Below, one piece after another: positions 7,473 to 15,746 of a DNA stretch of 64,000 bases (the stretch's first letter is position 1; every line of letters starts with the position of its first letter). This DNA is from Bacillota bacterium (lineage in GTDB: Bacteria > Bacillota > Clostridia > Christensenellales > SZUA-584): NCBI GenBank assembly GCA_023408075.1, contig JAEYKW010000027.1, positions 124,001 through 188,000 on the forward strand, written 5' to 3'. The notes under the pieces were generated by a model. It had not been told where the DNA came from and made no database searches. It worked only from the letters and a program-made list of their open reading frames with translations. The position numbers and the translations under genes were made by a program.

Positions 7473-8024
7473 ATGGACGATAATCTGCGTCAGATTTCCA
7501 GCCGGATCAGGGAACTTCGGGAGATCCTCGATATCAGCACTGCGGATATGGCTGCCGGTATTGCTGTGTCCGAAAAGACCTATGTTGATTACGAAAGCGG
7601 CAAGCTCGATATCCCAATCAGCGTGCTGTATAAAATTGCGGGGGAGCTCAAGACGGACCCGACAGTGCTGCTCACCGGGGAAGCGCCGCGCATGGATACG
7701 CACAGCATTGTGCGGGCGGGTCATGGCGTTGATATTGAGCGGTATCCGGGTTATCGGTATTCGAGCCTTGCTTATAACTTCATCGGGCGCGATATGGAGC
7801 CGCTGCTCGTGTCGCTCGAGCCGGGGGATAAACCGCCGGCCATGGTGGTGCACGGTGGCCAGGAGTTTAACTATGTGCTCGAAGGCAAAATACGCATCAC
7901 GCTCGGTAAGCATGCTTACGAACTCGGCGCAGGGGACTGCATTTATTTTGACCCGCAGCTGCCGCATTCTCAGGCGGCCGTGGGCGGAGCCGCAAAATTT
8001 ATTACAATCATTAATGAAAAATAG
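7473..8024 (+). CDS. XRE-type regulator with C-terminal cupin domain
   Basis: A 183-residue transcription factor. Residues about 8-62 form a helix-turn-helix of the XRE/Cro type (IRELREILDISTADMAAGI, VSEKTYVDYESGKLDIP). Residues about 105-180 form a small cupin barrel (PPAMVVHGGQEFNYVLEG, GDCIYFDPQLPHSQAA) that usually binds a small effector. AAAGGGGG lies 7 nt before the ATG. It sits 14 nt upstream of an acyl-CoA ligase gene on the same strand, so it likely regulates that operon in response to a carboxylate or its thioester (inferred). Confidence 0.92.
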   Translation: MDDNLRQISSRIRELREILDISTADMAAGIAVSEKTYVDYESGKLDIPISVLYKIAGELKTDPTVLLTGEAPRMDTHSIVRAGHGVDIERYPGYRYSSLAYNFIGRDMEPLLVSLEPGDKPPAMVVHGGQEFNYVLEGKIRITLGKHAYELGAGDCIYFDPQLPHSQAAVGGAAKFITIINEK

Positions 8025-8038
8025 TTGGGGTTAAAAAT

Positions 8039-9718
8039 ATGAGCGAGATTATGAGCCGGTATTGCCCGCGCATCACATTCGATTCCTATGAGGATTTCAA
8101 ACAGAATTATATCTGTAACGAGCCCGAGAGCTTTCACTTTGCTTACGATGTCGTGGATGAATGGGCAAAGATTGATTCTGAAAAGCCCGCGCTGGTATGG
8201 ACAAACGATGCCGCCGAGATGAAACGCTTTACGTTTGCCGATATCAAGGCATTGAGCGACCGCGCCGCGAACGTGATTGCCTCGTTCGGCATCAAAAAGG
8301 GCGATGTGGTTATGCTGATACTAAAGCAGCGCCCCGAGGCATGGGTGTGCATCACGGCGCTGATGAAGCTCGGTGCCATCTGCATTCCCGCGAGCTATCA
8401 ATTAACGCCCAAAGACATCGTTTACCGTTGCAACATCGCCAAGGTGAAGATGCTGATCAGTGTGGATGAAGACGAAGTGGTGCGCCATATCCGCGAAGCA
8501 AGGCCGGAGTGCGAAACGCTGGAGACGCTGCTCAGCGTGGGGGACAAGCTGCCAGACGGCTTTTTGAGCTTTGAAGGCGAGATGCGCAAGGCGGACGCCG
8601 TGTTCGTGCGCCCTTCGGGCAGAGAAGCCGTGAAAAACACGGACCCGATGCTGATTTATTTTTCGTCGGGCACCACAGGCATGCCCAAAATGGTCTGGCA
8701 CGACTTTGCATTTCCGCTCGGGCACATCGTGACGGCGAAATACTGGCAGTGTGTGCAGGACAACCGCATCCACATGACGCAGACGGACTCGGGCTGGGCG
8801 AAATTCGCATGGGGCAAGATATACGGCCAGTGGATTTGCGGTGCAGCCATCGGCGCTTACGACACCGAAAAGTTTGTGCCACACAAGCTGCTCGAGGCGC
8901 TCACGCGCATCAAGCCGACAACGTTTTGCGCGCCAGCGACCATATACCGGTATCTGATTAAGGAAGACCTCTCGGGTTACGACCTGAGCTTCATTGAGCA
9001 TGCGAGCCTTGCCGGAGAACCGCTGAACCCCGAGGTTTTCAGAAAAATAGAGGAGCTGACCGGCATCACAGTGCACGAAGGGTTCGGACAGTCGGAATCG
9101 TCCGTGCTGCTCGCGAACTTCCCGTGGGTTGATATCAAGCCCGGCTCCATGGGCAAGCCGTCGCCGCTTTACAACATCGATCTGATCGATGCGGACGGCA
9201 GTTCGTGCGAGGACGGCGTGGCGGGCTCCATTGTCGTGAAGGACACCGACAAGAAACACCCCTTAGGGCTGTTTCACGGCTACTGGGAAGACCCGCAGAC
9301 CACACTCAAAAGCTGGCGCGACGGTATTTACAACACGGGCGATATGGCGTGGCGCGACGCGGACGGCTACTTCTGGTTCGTGGGGCGCAACGACGATGTG
9401 ATTAAATGCTCAGGCTACCGTATCGGGCCGTTTGAGGTGGAAAGCGTGCTGATCGAGCATCCGTCCGTGCTGGAGTGCGCGGTGACAGCCGCGCCCGACG
9501 CTGTGCGCGGGCAGGTTGTGAAGGCGACCATTGTGCTGGCAAAAGGGTATGAGCCGAGCGACGCGCTGATCAAAGAATTGCAGAACCATGTGAAGAAGGC
9601 GACTGCGCCGTATAAATACCCGCGCATTGTCGAGTTTGTGGCGTCGCTGCCCAAAACCACGAGCGACAAGATACAGCGCAACGTGATTCGCCAGCGGGAC
9701 AGCGAGAAACAGCAATAA
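8039..9718 (+). CDS. AMP-dependent acyl-CoA synthetase
   Basis: A 559-residue ANL-superfamily ligase that activates a carboxylic acid with ATP to an acyl-adenylate and then transfers it to CoA. The P-loop is YFSSGTTGMPKM, the A5 motif is GFGQSES, A7 is YNTGDMAWRDADGYFWFVGR, and A8 is DDVIKCSGYRIGPFEVES. The A10 catalytic lysine is K544 in PKTTSDKIQR. The usual Gly before that Lys is Asp here, an unusual substitution beside the catalytic residue. It resembles the medium-chain/benzoate ligase branch; the substrate is unknown. It forms an operon with the XRE-cupin gene and is closed by a terminator. Confidence 0.92.
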   Translation: MSEIMSRYCPRITFDSYEDFKQNYICNEPESFHFAYDVVDEWAKIDSEKPALVWTNDAAEMKRFTFADIKALSDRAANVIASFGIKKGDVVMLILKQRPEAWVCITALMKLGAICIPASYQLTPKDIVYRCNIAKVKMLISVDEDEVVRHIREARPECETLETLLSVGDKLPDGFLSFEGEMRKADAVFVRPSGREAVKNTDPMLIYFSSGTTGMPKMVWHDFAFPLGHIVTAKYWQCVQDNRIHMTQTDSGWAKFAWGKIYGQWICGAAIGAYDTEKFVPHKLLEALTRIKPTTFCAPATIYRYLIKEDLSGYDLSFIEHASLAGEPLNPEVFRKIEELTGITVHEGFGQSESSVLLANFPWVDIKPGSMGKPSPLYNIDLIDADGSSCEDGVAGSIVVKDTDKKHPLGLFHGYWEDPQTTLKSWRDGIYNTGDMAWRDADGYFWFVGRNDDVIKCSGYRIGPFEVESVLIEHPSVLECAVTAAPDAVRGQVVKATIVLAKGYEPSDALIKELQNHVKKATAPYKYPRIVEFVASLPKTTSDKIQRNVIRQRDSEKQQ

Positions 9719-9721
9719 ATC

Positions 9722-9759
9722 AAAAGCGCGGGAAATCAAAACAATCCCTGCGCTTTTTT
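9722..9759 (+). terminator. Terminator after the acyl-CoA synthetase
   Basis: Stem AAAAGCGCGGGA (9722-9733) with TCCCTGCGCTTTT (from 9745), 11-nt loop, one G-T pair, T-run. Confidence 0.85.
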
Positions 9760-9782
9760 CAATTCAGTCAGATCAGATCGAG

Positions 9783-10373
9783 TCATGGTAGCTGCTCTTC
9801 TCTGACATATATCGCCATGGTTGTTCCGACATCATGAATCAAAATAGTCGACGGCATACTGAGGAGCTTCAGTGTGATAAAAACATCGCCTGCCGCTCCG
9901 GCGATGTTGCAGATCTGTAAGGTGTACACGACCCAAAACCATGAAGCCGATACCATCAGGTTAGCAGCAAGCAGCACAACTCCCCATATCACAACAGGAG
10001 CCAATGCGATAACCAGATAGGCTTTCTTATGAAAATAACCGTCGCTCGCGGCGTAGGCGACGAGCCCCGTAAAGCCAAACCTGACCTTGGCATCGCTGAA
10101 CAGCTTCATGAACAGGCCATGCACCAGTTCGTGCAGCACCAAATAGACGATCAGCCCCACGATGAGAACTGTGCACTTCATAATCAGTGAATCCATTTCT
10201 GCTGTTTCAAAAAGAGTATCGAGAGGGATATACAGGGAGGCGATTATCACCATAATAACCGCAATCAGCAGTGCCAGCACGTTGAGCAGCAGCGCCAGCT
10301 TTTTGTTCTTGACATCAAGAGTATAGATGACGCGGTAGTTTTCGGGACAGTCGGCGATAATGGCGTTGTTCAT
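9783..10373 (-). CDS. DUF3267 putative membrane metalloprotease
   Basis: About 196 residues from the ATG at 10373, chosen because GAAGGA sits 6 nt upstream; an in-frame ATG at 10430 lacks a ribosome site. The protein has four or five hydrophobic segments. It carries the zinc-protease signature HELVHG (YLVLHELVHGLFMKLF), as in the DUF3267 family related to site-2-type proteases. A later segment (APVVIWGVVLLAA) and an NIAGAAGD motif near the third ligand position fit that family. Substrate unknown. Transcribed divergently from the M15 peptidase gene. Confidence 0.85.
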   Translation of the reverse strand: MNNAIIADCPENYRVIYTLDVKNKKLALLLNVLALLIAVIMVIIASLYIPLDTLFETAEMDSLIMKCTVLIVGLIVYLVLHELVHGLFMKLFSDAKVRFGFTGLVAYAASDGYFHKKAYLVIALAPVVIWGVVLLAANLMVSASWFWVVYTLQICNIAGAAGDVFITLKLLSMPSTILIHDVGTTMAIYVREEQLP

Positions 10374-10489
10374 AAATGTTCCTTCGACAATTTTTCTTTT
10401 TACGATACCATAATTTAATCGTATAGACAATCTCAGATAATAGAAGCGGTTTTCGCGCGGGACAGATTAAAAATGTCATGCCGCTGTGG

Positions 10490-10495
10490 TATAAT
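10490..10495 (+). promoter_or_regulatory. -10 box upstream of the M15 peptidase gene
   Basis: TATAAT at 10490-10495, about 32 nt before the chosen TTG start. The -35 region is poor (TTAAAA around 10467). Confidence 0.4.
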
Positions 10496-10527
10496 GAATA
10501 CAAATACTTATCGAGATGGAGAGTCTT

Positions 10528-11400
10528 TTGAAATATCAACAAGTTATCCCTGCTCTGGTTATATGTGCGTTGCTGATATCCGGTTGTTCAGCGGCTGAGC
10601 CCCCCGCATCGTTAAGCGATGTGATTAGGCCTACCCAAACAGCCATCCCGCAGCCCACGCCATCACCGATATTGACGCCGATTCCGACGACGCCGCCCGA
10701 TGTAACAGAGACGCCATCAGACACACCGGAACCGACTCAGACACCAAAGCCTTCGCCGACGGCGGCGCCCGCCGAAACGAAGACCGACGACACGGTGACC
10801 ATTGCCGACGGGTTTACTTATATGAAGCTGAACGATGAAATCAAGCAGCGCATCACGGGCATGAGTTATCCGGCCGACGACGATGATATCGCCATCAGCT
10901 ATGATGACTTGCGGTACATCAAAATCAAGCACTACGATTTTGACGGCAACGTGAAAGACGGTGAGCTGATTGTCAACAAAAAGCTCGCCAAGGACGTCAC
11001 GAAGATTTTCTATGAGCTGTATCAGGCGCAGTATCCGCTCGAATCGGTGCGACTCGTGGACGATTACGGCGAACCGGGGGATGATAACCTCTCAATGGCG
11101 GCGAACAACACCTCGGCGTTTAACTATCGCAAGGTGACGGGCTCAAAGACGCTGTCGCGCCACAGCTACGGCGCCGCGATCGACATCAACCCGAGGCTGA
11201 ACCCGTATATCGACGGGGACCGCATCGCGCCCGAAAACGGCGCGGAATACGCAGACCGCAGCAAAGATTTTCCGGGGAAGATCGATCACGACGACGCGTG
11301 CTACAAGATATTCATTGCGCACGGCTGGACGTGGGGCGGAGATTGGGACGGCGATAAGGACTATCAGCATTTCTCGAAGGATATCGGGTTTAAAGGATAA
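10528..11400 (+). CDS. M15-family D,D-carboxypeptidase-like lipoprotein
   Basis: An exported lipoprotein with lipobox LISGCS after a hydrophobic signal. A Pro/Thr-rich linker follows (about residues 30-85, PTPSP, TPIPTTPP, TPEPTQTPKPSP), then a VanY/M15-type peptidase domain with SRHSYGAAIDINP (zinc His and Asp) and the C-terminal DYQHFSK (His). It should trim peptidoglycan stem peptides outside the membrane. A TTG at 10528 has GGAG six bases upstream and gives a typical signal peptide. The ATG at 10516 in the same frame lacks a ribosome site. A terminator follows, then the CPCC gene. Confidence 0.88.
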   Translation: MKYQQVIPALVICALLISGCSAAEPPASLSDVIRPTQTAIPQPTPSPILTPIPTTPPDVTETPSDTPEPTQTPKPSPTAAPAETKTDDTVTIADGFTYMKLNDEIKQRITGMSYPADDDDIAISYDDLRYIKIKHYDFDGNVKDGELIVNKKLAKDVTKIFYELYQAQYPLESVRLVDDYGEPGDDNLSMAANNTSAFNYRKVTGSKTLSRHSYGAAIDINPRLNPYIDGDRIAPENGAEYADRSKDFPGKIDHDDACYKIFIAHGWTWGGDWDGDKDYQHFSKDIGFKG

Positions 11401-11405
11401 GCATC

Positions 11406-11447
11406 AAAAGCGCTGTAGACAGTCGTTTTGTATGACAGTGCTTTTTA
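11406..11447 (+). terminator. Terminator after the M15 peptidase gene
   Basis: AAAAGCGCTGT (11406-11416) pairs with ACAGTGCTTTT (11435-11445), followed by a short T-run. Confidence 0.75.
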
Positions 11448-11461
11448 TTTGAGGAGGTCGG

Positions 11462-11718
11462 ATGTCAAGTAAAGTAAAGTGCCCTTGCTGTGGCTACTGC
11501 ACAATTGAAAGCGATGATGAAGTTATTGTGGATATTTGCGATATTTGTTTGTGGCAATATGACGAGGTAGCACATGAAAAGCCATCTGAAGCAATAGGGG
11601 CTAATAAAATATCTTTGAATGATGCAAAGAGAACTTCTTAAGGTTTGGCATATCAAAGACTGAGCATATCGGCAAAGGAATGAATCGAAAACCAGACATT
11701 TCGGATATATGTAAATAG
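11462..11718 (+). pseudogene. CPCC-family cysteine-rich protein gene, frameshifted
   Basis: The ATG at 11462 follows GAGGAGG. Frame 1 encodes 59 residues with the CPCC zinc-ribbon signature (KCPCCGYCTIES, then ICDICLWQYDE and GANKISLNDA) and stops at 11639. The CPCC family continues after SLNEA with a KENF..FG motif. That continuation is present in a shifted frame from 11629 (ENFLRFGISKTEH ... RKPDISDI) to a stop at 11716-11718. One missing A in the run at 11626-11628 would restore a normal protein of about 85 residues. This is either a real one-base deletion or a sequencing error. Confidence 0.75.
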
Positions 11719-11752
11719 AAGCTTTTACTGCAAATAAATTAATCAAAAATAT

Positions 11753-11789
11753 AAGAAGTTAGCCGCAATGTTTATACGGCTGACTTCTT
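11753..11789. terminator. Bidirectional terminator between the CPCC gene and the ABC-2 exporter operon
   Basis: AAGAAGTTAGCCG (11753-11765) pairs with CGGCTGACTTCTT (11777-11789) with one mismatch. The next gene converges on it from the right. Confidence 0.7.
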
Positions 11790-11819
11790 TGTCCTCTATC
11801 GAAAATTCAATTTTGTCGA

Positions 11820-12866
11820 CTAAATGCTTCTGTACTTCCTCAGTGCACGGATGTTGAGCGCGAGGAACAGCGCGATAAACCCGAGCATCACGAGCAGATC
11901 CGGGTAGATATCACCAATACCCTGACCGCGCAGCATCACACTGCGCAGCGCATCCGCGCCGTAAGAAAGCGGGAATATCTTCGCGAGATACTGCAGCACC
12001 TCCGGCGTTTCACGCAGGTTGAACAGGCCGCAGAACAACACCTGCGGAATGATCACAATCGGGATAAACTGAAACAGCTGAAACTCATTGCGCGCGAAGG
12101 CGGAGAACAGCGTGCCCATTGAGAGCGACGTCGCCGCAATCGTTAAGTTAATCAGCAGCACGAGAAAGAAATCCGTGTTTGTGTGAATACCTAGCACATA
12201 CGTGAGAAACACCTGTATGATGACCGTCTGCAGCGCGGCAAACGCGCCGAACCCGAAGAAGTACCCGAGCACGAGCTGGCTTCGGTGTATCGATGTTGCC
12301 ATCACGCGCTCGAGCGTGCCGCTGATGCGTTCGCGCAGAAACGCGATGCCGGCGAGCAGGAATATCAGAAAGAAAATGATAAAGCCCATCATGCTCGGCG
12401 CGAGATAATCGAATTGCTCGTAGTCGTCGCTGCCGTAATAGAACGTGATATCGGGCGATTCCTCGAATTCACTGATCATGCTTTTGGCTTGCGGCGGCAG
12501 CGAAGCGAGGTTGTTCTGCATCGCGTACACCGAGAATGCCCTCTGTACAAGCGAGGAAATAGACGGGTCCGACCCCTCGGCGACATACTCATCACCGCTG
12601 ATATAGCCGTCGCTTTTGCCCGAGAGCATGCGGTCAACCGCCTCGTCTTCGGTGTCCACGAGTGTAACGGCGGCGTAATCGCTGATGGCTTCTGTCCCCG
12701 AATCGTCTGTGCCGACGATGTCGATATTGACGGTGGAGACGCCGGAACCGAGCAGATAATAGAGCAGCGTCAGTATCAGCACAGGCGCCACGATCATGAT
12801 AGCGAGCGTGCGCTTATCTCCGTTGATCTGACGGATCAGCCGTCCCGCGACGATGAAGCTCTTCAT
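11820..12866 (-). CDS. ABC-2 type transporter permease
   Basis: A 348-residue membrane component of an ABC exporter (ABC2/YhgE-Pip-like). One N-terminal span (TLAIMIVAPVLILTLLYYLLG) is followed by a large extracytoplasmic region (about 45-165), then five spans containing MMGFIIFFLIFLLAGIAFLRE and the conserved RERISGTLERVMAT. It overlaps the ATPase gene by 4 nt (ATGA). Together with the TetR repressor it forms a three-gene operon on the minus strand. The exported substrate is likely a drug or toxic compound, inferred from the regulator type. Confidence 0.9.
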   Translation of the reverse strand: MKSFIVAGRLIRQINGDKRTLAIMIVAPVLILTLLYYLLGSGVSTVNIDIVGTDDSGTEAISDYAAVTLVDTEDEAVDRMLSGKSDGYISGDEYVAEGSDPSISSLVQRAFSVYAMQNNLASLPPQAKSMISEFEESPDITFYYGSDDYEQFDYLAPSMMGFIIFFLIFLLAGIAFLRERISGTLERVMATSIHRSQLVLGYFFGFGAFAALQTVIIQVFLTYVLGIHTNTDFFLVLLINLTIAATSLSMGTLFSAFARNEFQLFQFIPIVIIPQVLFCGLFNLRETPEVLQYLAKIFPLSYGADALRSVMLRGQGIGDIYPDLLVMLGFIALFLALNIRALRKYRSI

Positions 12867-13600
12867 GATTTTTCGCCTCCTTTCGATTCTGCGGCGGTGG
12901 CTTGTATAAACGCCGACTCAATGGTTCCCCGCCGCGTCAGCGCTTTGATCATCTGCGGAGAGCCGTTTTGTATCACTTTGCCTTCTCTGAGCAGTATCAG
13001 CCGGTCGCATTTATCCGCTTCGTCCATCACGTGGGTGGTGACGATGATGACTTTGCCAAGGCTCTTAAGCCGCTGAAACTCGGCCCAGAACAGCTCGCGC
13101 AGCACCGGGTCTATCCCGACGGTGGGCTCATCGAGCACAATTACGTCCGGGTTGCCGATCAGCGCGGCGGAGAGCGAGAGCCGCCGCTTCATACCGCCCG
13201 AATAGTGGGCTGCCTTTTTGTTCTTGTCCTTCGAAAGATCGACAAGGTCGAGCAGCGCGTGCGCCTGAGCGCGCGCCTCCGCTTTCGATAATCCCTTGAG
13301 CTGCCCGAAAAATACGATGTTCTGCAGGCCCGAGAGGTCTTCGTACAGCGCATCCTGCTGGGCCATGTAGCCTATGCTGTCCATGAGCTTCAAGTTTGGT
13401 ATTCTCGTTCCTTTGATTTCGATATGGCCCTGGTTCAGGCCGATAGCGCCGATCAGGCATTTGACAAGCGTGGTTTTTCCCGACCCGGACGGGCCGAGCA
13501 CGCCGAGGATTTCACCCGGATCGACGTTTAAATCGATGCCTCTCAAAACAGTTTCGCTGTCGAATCGTTTTGTGATGCCGCTGGCTTCAATCATGTGCAT
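12863..13600 (-). CDS. ABC transporter ATP-binding protein (exporter)
   Basis: A 245-residue ATPase with Walker A GPSGSGKTT, the Q-loop region YMAQQDALYEDL, signature YSGGMKRR, Walker B VIVLDEP and H-loop TTHVMDEAD. It energises the adjacent ABC-2 permease. Its start lies 14 nt inside the end of the upstream TetR gene, so the three genes are translationally coupled. Confidence 0.93.
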   Translation of the reverse strand: MHMIEASGITKRFDSETVLRGIDLNVDPGEILGVLGPSGSGKTTLVKCLIGAIGLNQGHIEIKGTRIPNLKLMDSIGYMAQQDALYEDLSGLQNIVFFGQLKGLSKAEARAQAHALLDLVDLSKDKNKKAAHYSGGMKRRLSLSAALIGNPDVIVLDEPTVGIDPVLRELFWAEFQRLKSLGKVIIVTTHVMDEADKCDRLILLREGKVIQNGSPQMIKALTRRGTIESAFIQATAAESKGGEKS

Positions 13601-14237
13601 GATTTCGCCATCCTTTCATTGTGAAATATAAAAATGTATCTACATCTTTTTTCGCGTTATCCATGCCGTCGGTAAACAAGCTGTATGAAACGATGAACCC
13701 GAACAGCTGGTTAAACATGATATCGGCACTCATTTGCGCTGCTATTTCACCGCGCTGTTTGGCGGCTTCGAGTACCTGTCCGATATATCCTTTGACTGCG
13801 GGAATAATGCTGTCGTTGAGCTGCTTAAGCAGCTTCGGACGGTGGACGACCTCGGGCAGTACCGATTTAAAAAACAGCTTGTTCTTATGGACGATGGAAA
13901 GCCGGTCTACCAGAATGGCCGACAGTATGTCTTCAATGGAAGAATCCTTTTTGTCTTCAAGTATGTCGCGAATCGGCTTTTCGAGCTTGGGCTGTATCAC
14001 CTTGATCATCAAAGGGACCATCTTTTCAAGTATGGCGCCCTTGCTGGGGAAATACCGGAATATCGTTCCTTCGGCAATGCCGGCTTTATCCGCAATTTCC
14101 TTTGTCTTGGTGCTCTCGAAGCCCTTTTCAGAAAATATCTGTATCGCCGCATTGATGATTCGAACCTCTTTGTCCGGGCAGTTTTCCATATAATCGCTTA
14201 TGTTCTGCTGAAACTCGTAGTCGTTTTTTTGGTTCAT
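13587..14237 (-). CDS. TetR/AcrR family repressor of the ABC-2 exporter
   Basis: About 216 residues from the ATG at 14237, supported by GGAGG six bases upstream; an in-frame ATG at 14270 lies inside the operator. The N-terminal helix-turn-helix is clear (IINAAIQIFSEKGFESTKT, EIADKAGIAEGTIFRYF). The C-terminal ligand-binding domain is divergent. It is the first gene of an operon with the ABC ATPase and permease. A 20-bp palindrome in its own promoter implies autorepression and control of the exporter by the pump's substrate. Confidence 0.92.
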   Translation of the reverse strand: MNQKNDYEFQQNISDYMENCPDKEVRIINAAIQIFSEKGFESTKTKEIADKAGIAEGTIFRYFPSKGAILEKMVPLMIKVIQPKLEKPIRDILEDKKDSSIEDILSAILVDRLSIVHKNKLFFKSVLPEVVHRPKLLKQLNDSIIPAVKGYIGQVLEAAKQRGEIAAQMSADIMFNQLFGFIVSYSLFTDGMDNAKKDVDTFLYFTMKGWRNHAHD

Positions 14238-14250
14238 GATTGCCTCCGAA

Positions 14251-14278
14251 ATGAGTGAGTACTCAATCATAATTATAG
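14251..14278 (-). promoter_or_regulatory. TetR operator and -10 box of the exporter operon
   Basis: A 20-bp palindrome at 14251-14270 (ATGAGTGAGTACTCAATCAT, one mismatched pair, core TGAGTACTCA) lies directly downstream of a minus-strand TATAAT (complement 14273-14278). A bound repressor would cover the transcription start. Confidence 0.7.
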
Positions 14279-14410
14279 TCGGCTACCGGGCTTTGTCAAC
14301 ATGGGAATTTTAATATGGCCATATAATTGTGAAAAAGTGTTTTATTTGACCCGAAGACGTCAATAAATGAAACAGAGCTTTTTTATATATCAATCTATAA
14401 GGAGACAGTC

Positions 14411-15697
14411 ATGCGATTTGAACTGCTTCACCCTGCCGACCAGCTTGTGATGATGATGAACCGTATTTATTACCGGGGCATGACCACCACGTCGGGCGGC
14501 AATCTTTCCATTAAGGATGAAAACGGCGATCTATGGATCACGCCAAGCGGCATCGACAAAGGGACGCTTACGCACGATGACATCATGCAGGTAAAACCCG
14601 ACGGAACGATCATCGGCCGTCACCGTCCGTCGGTCGAATATCCGTTTCATCAGTCTGTCTACCGCTGCCGCAGCGATATCAAGGCGGTGCTGCATGCGCA
14701 TTCACCCGGCCTCGTCTCTTACAGCATTGTGCGCCAAATACCGCCTGTGAACCTGATTCCGAATATCAAGCTGATTTGCGGCAATATGGCTATCGCGCCG
14801 TATGCGGTGCCGGGCAGTGAGCTGCTGGGAGACCATATATCCGCCGAATTCAGCAAAGGCGCGGATGTGGTGATGCTTGAAAACCATGGCGTGGTGATTG
14901 GAGCGCAGGATATTTTCAAGGCCTTTATGGCGTTTGAAACGCTTGAAACGTGCGCTTGGCTTAGTATCCATGGACGGCGGCTCGGAGAGCTCAAGCCGCT
15001 GAGAGCGGATCTGCTTGATGTATCGATGAAGAAGAACGTCGAGATGGATGAGTTTGAGCCGGGTGTGCACACAAGCGAGGAAAACGCGCTGCGCCGCGAT
15101 TTGATTAAACTGATTCACCGTTCCTATGAAAATGGGCTGTTTACCAGCACGCAGGGCACGTATTCCGCGCGCCTTCGTGATGGCTCGTTTCTTATCACGC
15201 CGTACGGCATGGACAGAAAATATCTGGAGGCCGAAGACCTTGTGCTGATCAGAGAAGGCAGGAAGGAAAAGGGCAAGCTGCCAAGCCGTTCGGTGCAGCT
15301 GCATCAGGAGATATATGACCGTCACAGTGAAATCAGCTCCGTGCTTGTGGCGCATCCGCCTCACATCATGGCGTTTGCCGTGACGGAGACGGCGTTTGAT
15401 TCGCGCACGATTCCGGAGAGCTATCTGCTGCTGCGGGAGACGATGAAGGTGCCTTTCGGTACGAGTTACCGCGAACCAAGAAAGACTGCAGGACTGTTTT
15501 CTGCGCAGACGCCGGTTCTCATTTTCGAGAACGACTGCGTGATCGTGACGGGCAACACGCTGCTGAACGCATTTGACAGGCTCGAGGTGGCTGAGTTTAC
15601 CGCGAAATCCATCATTGCGTCGCGCAGCCTCGGTGATATCGTGCATATCGGCGGGGGCGAAGTCGAAGACATCAAAAAAGCGTTTCACTTGGATTGA
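14411..15697 (+). CDS. Tandem class II aldolase/adducin-family protein
   Basis: A 428-residue protein made of two class II aldolase domains. Domain 1 (about 1-205) has the complete metal and acid-base set of fuculose-1-phosphate aldolase: E76 (VEYPFH), H95 and H97 (LHAHSPG), H159 (LENHGVV). Domain 2 (about 220-425) keeps the fold but has VQLHQE at the Glu site, VAHPPH at the HxH site and FENDCVIVTG with no third His. It therefore looks catalytically degenerate. Single-domain homologues are about 200-220 residues. The start follows AAGGAG. The substrate, perhaps a sugar phosphate, is unknown. No kinase or isomerase gene is nearby. Confidence 0.88.
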   Translation: MRFELLHPADQLVMMMNRIYYRGMTTTSGGNLSIKDENGDLWITPSGIDKGTLTHDDIMQVKPDGTIIGRHRPSVEYPFHQSVYRCRSDIKAVLHAHSPGLVSYSIVRQIPPVNLIPNIKLICGNMAIAPYAVPGSELLGDHISAEFSKGADVVMLENHGVVIGAQDIFKAFMAFETLETCAWLSIHGRRLGELKPLRADLLDVSMKKNVEMDEFEPGVHTSEENALRRDLIKLIHRSYENGLFTSTQGTYSARLRDGSFLITPYGMDRKYLEAEDLVLIREGRKEKGKLPSRSVQLHQEIYDRHSEISSVLVAHPPHIMAFAVTETAFDSRTIPESYLLLRETMKVPFGTSYREPRKTAGLFSAQTPVLIFENDCVIVTGNTLLNAFDRLEVAEFTAKSIIASRSLGDIVHIGGGEVEDIKKAFHLD

Positions 15698-15700
15698 TCG

Positions 15701-15727
15701 AAAGGCGGCTCAGCGGCTGCCTTTTTT
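15701..15727 (+). terminator. Weak terminator after the tandem aldolase gene
   Basis: AAAGGC at 15701-15706 pairs with GCCTTT around 15719-15724, with an imperfect inner stem and a T-run to 15727. Confidence 0.55.
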
Positions 15728-15746
15728 AATGCGCTTTAACGTAATC

